A DNA stretch of 58,320 bases from Billgrantia kenyensis (GCF_013697085.1 NZ_JACEFT010000025.1:1-58320), one strand, 5' to 3'; positions 18,339-27,343 are shown, counted from the first letter of the stretch. Numbers and translations: made by a program. The notes: a model not told the origin generated them from the letters alone.

Positions 18339-19238
18339 TCACTCCTGCCCCGTACAGGTCATGGCCACTCCCCCTTGCAACGCACTCGCCATGGCGTGGG
18401 TCGCAGGGCCGGCCCGGTCACGGTCACGGAAGATCATCTGCATGGGCACCTTGCGGATACCGCCAGCCGCCAGCGGCAACGGGCGCAGCTGGCCGCTCTC
18501 CAGCTCATCCTGGATGCGCGTCTCGGGCAGCCAGGCAAAGCCCAGGCCGCGCTTGACCATGTCGATGGAGGTCTCGAGGTGGCTTACCGTCCAGCGCTGC
18601 TCCGCCTTGAGCCAGCCGGCATCCATCGACTGGCGCAGCGCCGAGTCGCGCACCACGAGTTGGCGATGACGCTGCAGGTCGCGCAAGTCGAGGGTGCGCT
18701 CCAGGCGATGCAGTTCGTGGTCGCGATGCGCCACGGCGATGAAATGGATGGTGACCAGCGGCTCGCCGAGAAAGCCCTGGGCGGCCAAGCCCGAGATGGC
18801 GATGTCGGCTCGGCCATCGTGGAGCATCTCGATACCGCCGTTGAGCACCGTCTCGTGGAGCTGCACCCGAACGTAGGGGTACTGGGTGGAAAAGCGACTC
18901 AGCGCCACCGCCAGGGCATCAGCCGGAAATATCTGATCGACCGACAGCACCACTTCGGCCTCGAGCCCTTCGGACAGCCGCCCGGCGACATCCTCCAGCG
19001 CCTCGGCGCTCTCGATCAGTTGACGAGCCCGGCGCAGCAGCATCTCTCCCGCATCGGTCAGGCGCACCTGACGTCCCACCGGCTCCAGCACCTTGACGCC
19101 GAGCTGCTGCTCGAGCTTGTGCACCGCATGATTGAGGGTGGAGGGGCTCTTGTGGACCGCTTCGGCGGCACGGGCGAAGCCGCCGTGATCGACGACAGCG
19201 GCCAACATCTGCCACTGGGCCAGGGTAACGCGAGACAT
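18339..19238 (-). CDS. LysR family transcriptional regulator (next to the pirin gene)
   Basis: 299 residues. The N-terminal winged HTH is at about residues 1-60 (LAQWQMLAAVVDHGGFARAA with EAVHKSPSTLNHAVHKLE), followed by the two-lobed effector domain. The ATG at 19238 is the natural start; the frame is open upstream only by chance. It is divergent from the pirin gene across 97 bases that contain an AT-rich TTTTCGAAAA palindrome, so it probably regulates pirin and itself. The inducer is unknown. Confidence 0.92.
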   Translation of the reverse strand: MSRVTLAQWQMLAAVVDHGGFARAAEAVHKSPSTLNHAVHKLEQQLGVKVLEPVGRQVRLTDAGEMLLRRARQLIESAEALEDVAGRLSEGLEAEVVLSVDQIFPADALAVALSRFSTQYPYVRVQLHETVLNGGIEMLHDGRADIAISGLAAQGFLGEPLVTIHFIAVAHRDHELHRLERTLDLRDLQRHRQLVVRDSALRQSMDAGWLKAEQRWTVSHLETSIDMVKRGLGFAWLPETRIQDELESGQLRPLPLAAGGIRKVPMQMIFRDRDRAGPATHAMASALQGGVAMTCTGQE

Positions 19239-19335
19239 ATTCGACTTCCTCGAATGAAAAGTGCGAAACATTGCGCTTAATTTTCGAAAAAACCGGCCTA
19301 GAATGCCAGTAATATTCACTCGGAGGCCGTATACC

Positions 19336-20178
19336 ATGGTCACTCGCACTCGCCACATCGAACGCCTGATCCATAGCCACCCCAGCCAGGATGGCGCTGG
19401 TGTCAATATCAAGCGCATCCACCGCTTCGATGGCGAACTGGACCCTTTCCTGATGCTCGACGAGCTCGGCTCCGACCGCCCGGACGACTATATCGGCGGC
19501 TTCCCGCCTCACCCGCACCGGGGCATCCAGACCCTCACCTACATCGTCCATGGCGGTATCACGCATGAGGACCACCTGGGCCACAGCAGCACGATCCAGG
19601 CCGGCGGCGCCCAGTGGATGCACACCGGGCGCGGCATCGTGCATTCCGAAATGCCGCTGACCGACAGCCAGGGCCTGCACGGCTTCCAGCTATGGCTCAA
19701 TCTGCCGGCCAGCGAAAAGATGAGCGAACCGCGATATCGAGACGTACCCAGCGGCGAAATGCCGCGCCTGCCGGGAACGCAAGCGGAGCTGGTCGCGCTT
19801 GGCGGGCGCTGGTCCACGCTGGATGGCGACAGCGTCTCCGGCCCACTGGATGCGCTTGCCGGCGACGGGGCAGTAAGCCATGTCCGCCTCGAGGCCGGCG
19901 GCGAACTCACGCTGTCGGTGCAAAGCGAAATGTTGGCCGTTCACGTATTCGAAGGCGAACTGCAAATTGCCGGAGAGAACGTCGCGGCCGGCCAACTGGC
20001 CAGACTGGGTGCGGGCGATACGCTGGAGCTCTCCAGCCGCGGCGGCGCCCAGTGCCTGTTGCTCTCGGGTACACCTCACCGTGAGCCGATCGCCCACTAC
20101 GGTCCCTTTGTCATGAATCACATGCACGAGATCGACCAGGCGCTACAGGACTATCGCAGCGGCAACTTCACCGAGTGA
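19336..20178 (+). CDS. Pirin family protein
   Basis: 280 residues. The N-terminal cupin carries the metal-binding motif FPPHPHRGIQTLTYI (His pair) and then HEDHLGHSS and WMHTGRGIVHSEMP, as in pirins such as YhhW. Several pirins oxidise quercetin-like flavonoids; others are regulators, so the function is not certain. CGGAGG lies 9 bases before the ATG. It is divergent from a LysR-type regulator and followed by a terminator hairpin. Interestingly, a quinone-detoxifying enzyme gene lies two genes away. Confidence 0.92.
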   Translation: MVTRTRHIERLIHSHPSQDGAGVNIKRIHRFDGELDPFLMLDELGSDRPDDYIGGFPPHPHRGIQTLTYIVHGGITHEDHLGHSSTIQAGGAQWMHTGRGIVHSEMPLTDSQGLHGFQLWLNLPASEKMSEPRYRDVPSGEMPRLPGTQAELVALGGRWSTLDGDSVSGPLDALAGDGAVSHVRLEAGGELTLSVQSEMLAVHVFEGELQIAGENVAAGQLARLGAGDTLELSSRGGAQCLLLSGTPHREPIAHYGPFVMNHMHEIDQALQDYRSGNFTE

Positions 20179-20187
20179 GTCTGGTTG

Positions 20188-20214
20188 ACCCCCTTCTTTT
20201 TCCGCGGAGGGGGT
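20188..20214 (+). terminator. Intrinsic terminator after the pirin gene
   Basis: ACCCCCTTC pairs with GGAGGGGGT (one G-T wobble) around a T-rich loop, followed by TGTCTTGTTGCTTTT. Confidence 0.75.
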
Positions 20215-20247
20215 TGTCTTGTTGCTTTTCTTCACGTTGAATATCAA

Positions 20248-20268
20248 TTGTTGAACACTGTTCGACAA
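20248..20268. repeat. 21-bp inverted repeat upstream of the M23 peptidase gene
   Basis: Arms TTGTTGAACA and TGTTCGACAA flank a central C; they are reverse complements except at one position. The symmetry and the 10-bp arms suggest a binding site for a dimeric regulator. No regulator gene is adjacent except the pirin-linked LysR, so the binder is unknown. Confidence 0.55.
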
Positions 20269-20351
20269 CAGCCGTGACGACCCGGAGCCCTACAAGAGAG
20301 CGCCGGGACGCACGCTGCTGTATGCACATACAGTCTAGGCAGGCCATATAT

Positions 20352-20371
20352 CATGGGTTAAGGTTCCCATG
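20352..20371 (+). terminator. Short hairpin in the M23 gene leader
   Basis: CATGGG and CCCATG flank an 8-base loop and are followed by CCTTTTTAT, an attenuator-like arrangement 42 bases before the M23 gene start. The stem is only 6 bp, so it is weak evidence. Confidence 0.4.
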
Positions 20372-20412
20372 CCTTTTTATATTCTTGTCATCTTTTTTTA
20401 TGGCCTATACAC

Positions 20413-22146
20413 ATGTTGCGGATCCTTCATTCGCTGCCTCGCACGCATAAGTTGCTGCTGCTACCCGTCGCCACCATGGTGACCGTGCTAGGCGCACAAA
20501 AGATCGTCACCGTCGTAGAGAATTCCCAGCGTCAGGGCCAGACGCCCGACACCGTCCTCTTTCCCTTGTCACCCGAGACCCAGCCCGGCCTCCCCGCTCT
20601 CAACAGCGAGCGCTACTCCGTCGCCGATGCCATCGAGATCGCCACCCAGGCCATCGACGCCACCCGTGACTACATTCCGCTCTCCCAGCTCAAGCCGACC
20701 GAAATCATCGACCTTTCCGGCGTTTCACTGGCTCACGCGGAGCGAGCGGCGCCCCCCGCCCCGGCATCCCACGCTGACGAGTTCAATGTCGCTGCCCTGC
20801 ATGATGACAGCGATATCGGACTGACAACGGAGCTGGATGCTGGCGCCCTGCACATGGCCACGGTGATCGGCACTCTGGCCAGCGGCATGCTCGATCAGAT
20901 CCATACCGACGACGAAGCCCTGGCTGCCGATGCCACCTCCTACGAAGACTATCCTGACGAAGAGCTGGCGCTGTTCGACGATGGGCCGATCCTCTTCGAT
21001 CATGAAATCGCCGCCACCGAGCCCTTCGTCCCCGAGTGGCGCACCTATACCGTCCAGCGCGGTGACACCTTTGCCGTCCTGGCCCAGAACGAACTCGGCC
21101 TGGGCTACAGCGAGGCCATGCGCCTGCTGGACAGCTTGCCCGACAAGCGCCTGCTGACCCACTGGAGAGTCGGCAATACCTTCGAGTACAAGCTCGATGA
21201 GCAGGACCGACTGCAAGCCATGCGCGTGATGCGCAATGCTCGCACTGGCTTCCTGCTGGAGCGCGATGACGACGGCTTCGACGTGGCCACCATCGAGCGT
21301 GCCGGCGAAGCCACCCAGCGGCTCTTCGCCGGCACCGTGAGCGGCAGCTTTGCGCGCTCTGCCCAGGCCACCGGCCTCTCGAGCACCGAAGTGGCACAGG
21401 TCACCCGGCTGCTGGAGAAAAAGCTCGACTTCCGCCGCGATACCCGTCGTGGTGACGAGTTCCAGGTGCTGGTCGAGTCGGACATCATCGATGGCAGCAG
21501 CTTCGACTCCCGCGTACTGGCGGTCCAGTACCAGGGCTCGCGCATGGACCTCACCGTGGTGCGCAACAGCGACGACAACAACTTCTACACGCCCGACGGC
21601 CAGAGTCTCGACCCCGCCTTCGCCCGCTACCCCTTCGAGGGCAGCTACCGCATGAGCTCGGGGTTCAATCCGCGCCGTACTCATCCGGTCACCGGGCGGG
21701 TCAGCCCGCACCGCGGCACCGACTGGGCCATGCCCATCGGCACGCCGATCATCGCACCGGCGGATGGCCGCGTCGAGAAGGTGGGCAACCATCCCGTGGC
21801 GGGTCGCTACCTGGTGATTCGTCACGACAATGGTTACCGCACGCGCTACCTGCACCTCTCTCGTGCGGTGGTCAACCGCGGCGACCGCGTCACCATGGGA
21901 GAGCGCATCGCACTGTCGGGGAATACCGGCCGCAGCACTGGCCCGCACCTGCATTATGAGGTGCATGTCAACAACACGGCTGTCGATGCCATGAAGGTGG
22001 ACCTGCCCGAGAGCAAGAGCCTGGAAGGCGAACGGCTGATGGCCTTCCAGCGTGAAGCGGAGCCTTTGCTGGCCGTGCTGCGCTCTGGCGAAACCGGCCC
22101 GGTGGTGGCCCAGGCCTCGTCCGACGCCGAAAGTGACGACGACTGA
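20413..22146 (+). CDS. M23 family murein endopeptidase with LysM domain (MepM-like)
   Basis: 577 residues. A single N-terminal membrane anchor/signal (about residues 12-32), an acidic linker, a LysM-type domain near residues 211-260 (TYTVQRGDTFAVLAQNELGL) and a C-terminal M23 metallopeptidase. Zinc ligands are His433 and Asp437 (HRGTDWA) and His514 in H512-L-H514-Y-E. It should face the periplasm and cut peptidoglycan cross-links, like MepM (YebA), allowing wall growth. I see no clear ribosome-binding site before the ATG at 20413. It is single in its transcription unit, with a strong hairpin after it. Confidence 0.92.
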   Translation: MLRILHSLPRTHKLLLLPVATMVTVLGAQKIVTVVENSQRQGQTPDTVLFPLSPETQPGLPALNSERYSVADAIEIATQAIDATRDYIPLSQLKPTEIIDLSGVSLAHAERAAPPAPASHADEFNVAALHDDSDIGLTTELDAGALHMATVIGTLASGMLDQIHTDDEALAADATSYEDYPDEELALFDDGPILFDHEIAATEPFVPEWRTYTVQRGDTFAVLAQNELGLGYSEAMRLLDSLPDKRLLTHWRVGNTFEYKLDEQDRLQAMRVMRNARTGFLLERDDDGFDVATIERAGEATQRLFAGTVSGSFARSAQATGLSSTEVAQVTRLLEKKLDFRRDTRRGDEFQVLVESDIIDGSSFDSRVLAVQYQGSRMDLTVVRNSDDNNFYTPDGQSLDPAFARYPFEGSYRMSSGFNPRRTHPVTGRVSPHRGTDWAMPIGTPIIAPADGRVEKVGNHPVAGRYLVIRHDNGYRTRYLHLSRAVVNRGDRVTMGERIALSGNTGRSTGPHLHYEVHVNNTAVDAMKVDLPESKSLEGERLMAFQREAEPLLAVLRSGETGPVVAQASSDAESDDD

Positions 22147-22177
22147 CCAGGCACTGGCCGATCGATAGCACGAGACG

Positions 22178-22205
22178 CGACGCCCTGCTCTTGAGCAGGG
22201 CGTCG
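22178..22205. terminator. Terminator hairpin after the M23 gene
   Basis: A perfect 12-bp stem (CGACGCCCTGCT with AGCAGGGCGTCG) around CTTG, followed by a weak T tract. Confidence 0.75.
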
Positions 22206-22236
22206 TCACTTCAACGGAGCCCTGCCTCACCCGACC

Positions 22237-24096
22237 ATGCGCCGTAGCCCTCCCGATTCAGCGCCTCCTAGCGGCAATCGCCTGGCCGCTTTCTTCGGCG
22301 TATTCCGCTACAGCCGCCGCGCCCTGTCCCTGGTGTGGCAGACTTCCCGCACCCTCACCCTGGGGCTGGCGGTGTGCACCCTGGTCGCCGGCGTGCTGCC
22401 GGCAGTGGCGGCCTGGATCGGGCAACTGATCGTCGATGCCGTGGTCGAGGCCATGGCCTATCACCGCGAGACCGGCGCCCCCCTGACCTTCGACAGCGCC
22501 TGGCCGGTACTGCAATACGTACTGGCGGAGGCCGGGGTGATCGCCGCCATCGCCCTGGCCCAGCGCGGCCTTGCTGCCCAGCAGTCGCTGCTGCGGGCCC
22601 TGCTCGGCCAGAAGGTCAATGTGATGATCCTGGAAAAGGCCGGCACTCTCTCGCTGGCCCAGTTCGAGGACTCCGAATTCTACGACAAGCTCACCCGGGC
22701 ACGACGCGAAGCCTCGATTCGTCCGCTGGGGCTGGTCAACAAGACCTTCTCGCTGCTGCAGAACGCCATCTCGCTGGTCAGCTTCGGCGTGCTGCTGGTG
22801 CAATTCTCACCCTGGGCCATCCTGATTCTGGTGATCGGCGCCCTGCCGGTCTTCGTCTCCGAGGCGAAGTTCTCCGGCGATGCTTTCCGGCTGTTCCGCT
22901 GGCGCTCACCTCAAACCCGCATGCAGATGTACCTCGAAACCGTGCTGGCCCGCGAGGACAGCATCAAGGAGGTCAAGCTGTTCGGGCTGGAGCCGCTGCT
23001 GCTCGAGCGCTACCGCAGAATCTTCGAGACGCTCTACGGCGAGGACCGCCGCCTGACGATTCGCCGCGAGACCTGGGGATTCCTGCTCGGGCTGCTGGGC
23101 ACGTTGGCATTCTATGGCGCCTACGCCTGGGTGGTGGTGGAAACGATCTCGGGCGCACTGACCCTGGGCGAGATGACCATGTACCTGATGGTGTTCAAAC
23201 AGGGCCAGGCGGCGCTGTCGGCCAGCCTCACCTCGATCAGCGGCATGTACGAGGACAACCTCTACCTGTCGAATCTCTACGAGTATCTGGAGCAGCCGGT
23301 GATCCCGGAGGCCGGCAGTCTCACCCAAGGCGCACGGCCGGGCGACGGTATTCGCTTCGAGGAAGTCGGCTTCACCTACCCCGGTGCCGAAGCGCCTGCA
23401 CTGCGCGATATCTCGCTGCATGTGGCTCCCGGGCAGAGCCTGGCGCTGGTGGGGGCCAACGGTTCGGGCAAGACCACCCTGATCAAGTTGCTGACTCGCC
23501 TATACGAACCCAGCAGCGGACGCATCCTGCTCGACGGCAGCGACCTGCGCGAGTGGGACGTGGCCACCCTGCGCCGGCGCATCGGCGTGATCTTCCAGGA
23601 CTTCGTGCGCTATCAGCTCAAGGTGGGCGAAAACCTCGGTGCTGGCGACGTCGCGGCCTTCGCCGACGAGGCGCGCTGGCAGGAGGCCGCCGAGCGCAGC
23701 CTGGCCGACGAGTTCATCCGCAACATGCCCGGCGGCTATCACACCCAGCTCGGCCGCTGGTTCAAGGGGGGCCAGGAGCTCTCCGGAGGCCAGTGGCAGA
23801 AGATCGCCCTGGCCCGGGCCTACATGCGCGAGAGCGCCGACATCCTGGTGCTCGACGAGCCCACCGCGGCCATGGACGCCGCGGCCGAAGCCGCAGTCTA
23901 TGCCGACTTCCGTGAACACCGCCGCGACAAGATGACCATCCTCATCTCGCACCGCTTCTCCACCGTGCGTGCCGCCGATCAGATTCTGGTTATCGATGGC
24001 GGTGAAGTCATCGAGCGCGGCGATCACGCCAGCCTGATGGCGCAAAACGGCCGCTATGCCAGGCTGTTTCGGCTACAAGCCGAGGGCTATCGCTAG
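22237..24096 (+). CDS. ABC exporter half-transporter (fused membrane and ATPase domains)
   Basis: 619 residues. Residues 1 to about 350 hold roughly six membrane helices; the ATPase follows with Walker A GANGSGKTT, signature LSGGQWQK, Walker B ILVLDEPTAAMD and H-loop ISHRFSTVR. This is the homodimeric exporter layout of the ABCB/peptide-exporter group. There is no accessory peptidase domain and no neighbouring substrate gene, so the exported compound is unknown. The GGAG upstream is far from the start, so the ribosome-binding site is unclear. Confidence 0.88.
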   Translation: MRRSPPDSAPPSGNRLAAFFGVFRYSRRALSLVWQTSRTLTLGLAVCTLVAGVLPAVAAWIGQLIVDAVVEAMAYHRETGAPLTFDSAWPVLQYVLAEAGVIAAIALAQRGLAAQQSLLRALLGQKVNVMILEKAGTLSLAQFEDSEFYDKLTRARREASIRPLGLVNKTFSLLQNAISLVSFGVLLVQFSPWAILILVIGALPVFVSEAKFSGDAFRLFRWRSPQTRMQMYLETVLAREDSIKEVKLFGLEPLLLERYRRIFETLYGEDRRLTIRRETWGFLLGLLGTLAFYGAYAWVVVETISGALTLGEMTMYLMVFKQGQAALSASLTSISGMYEDNLYLSNLYEYLEQPVIPEAGSLTQGARPGDGIRFEEVGFTYPGAEAPALRDISLHVAPGQSLALVGANGSGKTTLIKLLTRLYEPSSGRILLDGSDLREWDVATLRRRIGVIFQDFVRYQLKVGENLGAGDVAAFADEARWQEAAERSLADEFIRNMPGGYHTQLGRWFKGGQELSGGQWQKIALARAYMRESADILVLDEPTAAMDAAAEAAVYADFREHRRDKMTILISHRFSTVRAADQILVIDGGEVIERGDHASLMAQNGRYARLFRLQAEGYR

Positions 24097-24116
24097 CCTG
24101 CTTTCCATACCATTCG

Positions 24117-24145
24117 TTGACGCTTGTTGAGCAATTGTCTATAAG
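24117..24145 (+). promoter_or_regulatory. Sigma-70-type promoter for the DUF1127 gene
   Basis: TTGACG (24117-24122) and TATAAG (24140-24145) are separated by 17 bases, close to the consensus. Transcription would start near 24152, giving a leader of about 270 bases. Confidence 0.65.
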
Positions 24146-24151
24146 AAAAGG

Positions 24152-24422
24152 GTCGCATTCGTCGATGCGGCACATTCCATCACGCATCAACCATCGAGAA
24201 GCGTTCCTCATGTACCGGCTATCCGCAGGCAACAAGGCAAATTGGCAACATCGCGTATTCCATAACGCGATGCGTACCCGTTTGCTGCTGCCGTGGGCCG
24301 ATTGTCGACACGACGACACCTGAAGGACGCTGGCCGCGGCACTTGTCGCGGCCAAGCCTGGATAGCACTCTTCCCGTCTACCGCGCACAAGTTCCCGGCC
24401 TCCACCCAAGGAGACCGAGATC
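24152..24422 (+). other. Long leader of the DUF1127 gene
   Basis: About 270 bases between the predicted promoter and the start codon. It has a stable hairpin at 24331-24354 (TGGCCGCG and CGCGGCCA). A frame of 37 codons from an ATG at 24210 ends at 24323, but it has no convincing ribosome-binding site or recognisable product. The leader may be regulatory. Confidence 0.4.
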
Positions 24423-24689
24423 ATGGCACTGCTTCGCACTACCCGTCGTCTGCTGCGCGCCGTGGGCGCCCACTATGCCAACCGCCGCCGCGATGCTTCG
24501 CTGCGTGACTGCGACCCCCGCATGCTCAAGGACATCGGCCTGCGCTGGGAGCGCGGCAAGCTGGTACCGCTCCACCCGGAGCGTATCGCCGCCGCCAAGA
24601 GTGAAGCCGCAGCGACTTCCGGCGCTACCTCCGCTGCCAGCGAAAGCCACCGCGAGGTCTGTCCCCGCTGCGGGGCACGCCTGGCTTAG
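24423..24689 (+). CDS. DUF1127 domain protein with C-terminal Cys4-like tail
   Basis: 88 residues, basic. Residues about 18-45 (NRRRDASLRDCDPRMLKDIG) form the Arg-rich DUF1127 motif, which in other bacteria is linked to RNA turnover and to phosphate or carbon control. The C-terminus adds an Ala/Ser linker and CPRCGARLA, half of a zinc-ribbon, which is not part of the usual 45-70-residue DUF1127 proteins. The ATG at 24423 follows AAGGAGACCGAGATC. It is monocistronic with its own promoter and terminator. Confidence 0.85.
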   Translation: MALLRTTRRLLRAVGAHYANRRRDASLRDCDPRMLKDIGLRWERGKLVPLHPERIAAAKSEAAATSGATSAASESHREVCPRCGARLA

Positions 24690-24691
24690 CC

Positions 24692-24722
24692 ATGCCCCGG
24701 CCACAGGACGTGGCCGGGGCAT
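24692..24722. terminator. Terminator after the DUF1127 gene
   Basis: ATGCCCCGGCCAC and GTGGCCGGGGCAT form a perfect 13-bp stem around AGGAC, followed by TATTCAC. It lies between convergent genes. Confidence 0.85.
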
Positions 24723-24760
24723 TATTCACTCCCGCTGGATCACAGGGCACGCCCGCTAGC

Positions 24761-26389
24761 TCACAGGGCCAGCGGGCGGTCCAAGGCACGCAGCAGCTCG
24801 TCGTCACGCTCGTAGATGTCGGGGCGGAACGAGAGCTCGCCATCCTCGCCGGGGTTCACCGTCCAGTAGTGAATGACCACCGGCATGCGCCGGGCCAGCG
24901 ACACCTCTTGAGTCCTGCCGCTGGCGATGCGTGCCTCGATGTCATGGCCACTGTTGGTATCGTCGAACAGCAGCTGGGCCAGTTCGCGGATGTTCTCGAC
25001 ACGGATGCAGCCAGAGCTGAATGCCCGCTGTTCCCGCGCAAAGAGCCCTTGCGCCGGAGTGTCGTGGAGATACACCAGGTGATCGTTGGGAAAGCGGATC
25101 GCCAGCCGCCCCAGCGCATTCTGCGGCCCCGCCCCTTGGCGCAAGACCACGTTACCGGGATTGGACCAGTCTATCTCACGCGGATCGAGCCGCACGCCCG
25201 AGGGGCTGAGTACGCTGATGTTCTCCCGCTCCAGGTACCCGAGGTCGCGACGGATCTGCGGCAGCACATCGTTGCGCCGGATCGTCGGCGGAATCGTCCA
25301 GGTCGGGTTGACCGTCATATGGGTGATCTCCGAGCGCAGCGAAGGTGTCCGTCGATAGGGCAAGCCCACCACGACGCGGGAGCGCCACACCTCGCCGTCG
25401 GGCCGAAAGTAGCTGAGGCGATAGCCGGCAATGTCGACCAGCACGAACGCATCCGGTAAGCCATGCAGCAGCCAGCGGGCTCGCTCCATGTTGAGGCGAA
25501 TCTGGTCGATGCGACGCTCTACCGGGACATTGAGCGCCGCCCGGGTCTGACGTCCGACGATCCCATCCGGCTCCAGCAGGTGTCGACGCTGGAAGCGCTT
25601 CACCGCCGCCTCGAGTCTGGAATCGAAGCGCCGCGGATCGGGTGCCTCCAGTTCGACACCGGGGAAAGCATCGGTGTCTGCCGCCATCACCTCAAGCTCA
25701 CCTATCACGGCCAGGCGCTCTCGCAAAAGCACGACATCATCGCTGACGTCACCCAGGCGCAGCGAACGCTCACGCTCCGGCAGGCGCGGCCAGCCACCGA
25801 GTCGCTCGATATTGCGGTAGCGCGCCAGCCCCGAGCGCAGCCGCTCATAGGGCACGAAATCAGGCCGCACCTCGCTGAAGAGCGTTTCGAACCGTTGTCG
25901 GTCCACGGCAGAAGACACCGCAGCAAGGGAAAAGTCGGGGTCGGCCACCGGCACTTCCCATCCGGTATCGAGCGACTTGGGATCCACCTTGCCGCGCTGC
26001 AGGTGCGCCATCGCAGTTAGCAGCATGCGTGTCGCGAACAGATCATACTGCGCTTGCTCGGCGGGACTCCCTTGCTGCTCATTGACGGCTCGATGTCGAG
26101 CTCTCAGCTCGTCCGGGCGGTAGTCGGCAGGCCGGAGGCCATCGCTTTCCAGGGTATGTAGCGCCGAGGTAAGGGCAGCCACGGCGTCGACATCCTGCCA
26201 TGCGGGGCGAAAGTCTCGCAGCGCATAGAACGCCTGGATTCGCTGCTCCTCGGAGCCAACCAAACGAGCCAGTTCGGCCGTAACGCCTGTCGCTTCGTCT
26301 GTCTCTACTGGCGACTCCTGTTCAGCCCAGGCCAATGAGACCAAGCCAAGCATCAGCAGCAGAGCTGCCATCCTCGCAATACACTGCAT
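24761..26389 (-). CDS. L,D-transpeptidase of the YcbB/LdtD type
   Basis: 542 residues. A signal peptide (about residues 1-22, ending AWA) is followed by a helical domain, a peptidoglycan-binding domain at about 265-310 (FQRRHLLEPDGIVGRQTRAA) and a YkuD catalytic domain. The catalytic cysteine is in RAFSSGCIRVEN and a conserved histidine in LVYLHDTP. LdtD makes 3-3 cross-links in periplasmic peptidoglycan. AGGAG is 6 bases from the ATG at 26389; the ATG at 26392 would be only 3 bases away. It is divergent from a second YkuD-like gene. Confidence 0.92.
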   Translation of the reverse strand: MQCIARMAALLLMLGLVSLAWAEQESPVETDEATGVTAELARLVGSEEQRIQAFYALRDFRPAWQDVDAVAALTSALHTLESDGLRPADYRPDELRARHRAVNEQQGSPAEQAQYDLFATRMLLTAMAHLQRGKVDPKSLDTGWEVPVADPDFSLAAVSSAVDRQRFETLFSEVRPDFVPYERLRSGLARYRNIERLGGWPRLPERERSLRLGDVSDDVVLLRERLAVIGELEVMAADTDAFPGVELEAPDPRRFDSRLEAAVKRFQRRHLLEPDGIVGRQTRAALNVPVERRIDQIRLNMERARWLLHGLPDAFVLVDIAGYRLSYFRPDGEVWRSRVVVGLPYRRTPSLRSEITHMTVNPTWTIPPTIRRNDVLPQIRRDLGYLERENISVLSPSGVRLDPREIDWSNPGNVVLRQGAGPQNALGRLAIRFPNDHLVYLHDTPAQGLFAREQRAFSSGCIRVENIRELAQLLFDDTNSGHDIEARIASGRTQEVSLARRMPVVIHYWTVNPGEDGELSFRPDIYERDDELLRALDRPLAL

Positions 26390-26555
26390 CATCGACTCCT
26401 AATCCGTTGACTGGCTGGTATGGCCTTCCTTGCCTCCCTCCTCATAATAGAGGCTGGCCACGGCTGCATGTCAGCCTAGGCCGTTCACCCTGTTCTCGAT
26501 CATCCTCCGCGAGCGGCGCCTGCCGCATGCGGTGTTTACCTCATAGGCACGCCTG

Positions 26556-27275
26556 ATGCGTTTTCTACCTTCCATGAGATTCCCACTCGCGACCCTGGCC
26601 GCCTCACTGCTGGCTACCCTGCCCACGGCACAGGCCGGAGAATTCCTGGCCCAAACCGGGCTTTCCCTCTCACCGCCGCTGGGCCAGACGCTGAGCCACC
26701 TGGCCCCCGACGCCGACCCGCATGTGCTCCAGCTCGCCGCCAACGCCCTGGCCTGCGCCGAGCCCGATGCCGAACGATTGGCCGTCATCGATTTCTCCCT
26801 GCCTTCCACCGAGCCCCGCCTGTGGGTCTTCGACCTGGCCGAAGAACGCCTGATGTTCGAGGAGTTGGTGTCCCATGGCCAAGGCACGGGCGATGCCATG
26901 GCCGAAACCTTCTCCAACGTGCAGGGAAGCCACCAGTCTAGCCTCGGCCTGTTCCGCACCATGAACAGCTACTACGGGCGCAACGGTTACTCGCTGCGCC
27001 TGGAAGGACTGGAAACGGGTGTCAACGACCTGGCCTACCAGCGAGCCATCGTCATCCATGGTGCCGACTATGTCAGCGAGGATTTCATTCGCCAGACCGG
27101 CCGCCTGGGACGCAGCCAAGGCTGCCCCGCCGTAAGCCGCGAGGTGACCTACCCCTTGATCGACAGTATCAAGGAAGATCATTACCTGTTCGCTTATTTC
27201 CCCGACCCGGACTGGCTCGAAACCTCCGCCTTCCTCAACTGCCATCGCACCGATAGGCAGCTCGCCTCGAACTGA
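26556..27275 (+). CDS. Murein L,D-transpeptidase catalytic domain protein (YkuD_2 type)
   Basis: 239 residues with a signal peptide (about residues 1-27, ending TAQA). The core has AIVIHGADYVSE and GRLGRSQGCPAVSREV, giving the His and Cys expected for a YkuD-like active site. The family is secreted and presumed to act on peptidoglycan, but its reaction is less defined than that of LdtD. A second in-frame ATG lies at 26574. It is divergent from the LdtD-like gene and followed by a hairpin. Confidence 0.88.
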   Translation: MRFLPSMRFPLATLAASLLATLPTAQAGEFLAQTGLSLSPPLGQTLSHLAPDADPHVLQLAANALACAEPDAERLAVIDFSLPSTEPRLWVFDLAEERLMFEELVSHGQGTGDAMAETFSNVQGSHQSSLGLFRTMNSYYGRNGYSLRLEGLETGVNDLAYQRAIVIHGADYVSEDFIRQTGRLGRSQGCPAVSREVTYPLIDSIKEDHYLFAYFPDPDWLETSAFLNCHRTDRQLASN

Positions 27276-27303
27276 ACCTGTTCCTCTCGCACTCCCGGCC
27301 CTC

Positions 27304-27326
27304 CCCCCTGCGGCACTCCCAGGGGG
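27304..27326 (+). terminator. Hairpin after the YkuD_2 gene
   Basis: CCCCCTG pairs with CAGGGGG around a 9-base loop, followed by CATTCTCG. The T tract is poor. Confidence 0.55.
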
Positions 27327-27343
27327 CATTCTCGTTCGGCGTT

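Noticed and set aside
20253..20263. GAACACTGTTC as an SOS (LexA) box
   Set aside because: Spacing does not fit the gammaproteobacterial LexA consensus (CTGT-N8-ACAG) or the Gram-positive box, and neighbouring genes are not SOS genes.
24117..24323. Small open frame in the DUF1127 leader
   Set aside because: It starts at the predicted -35 element and would not be fully transcribed; the later ATG at 24210 lacks a good ribosome-binding site.
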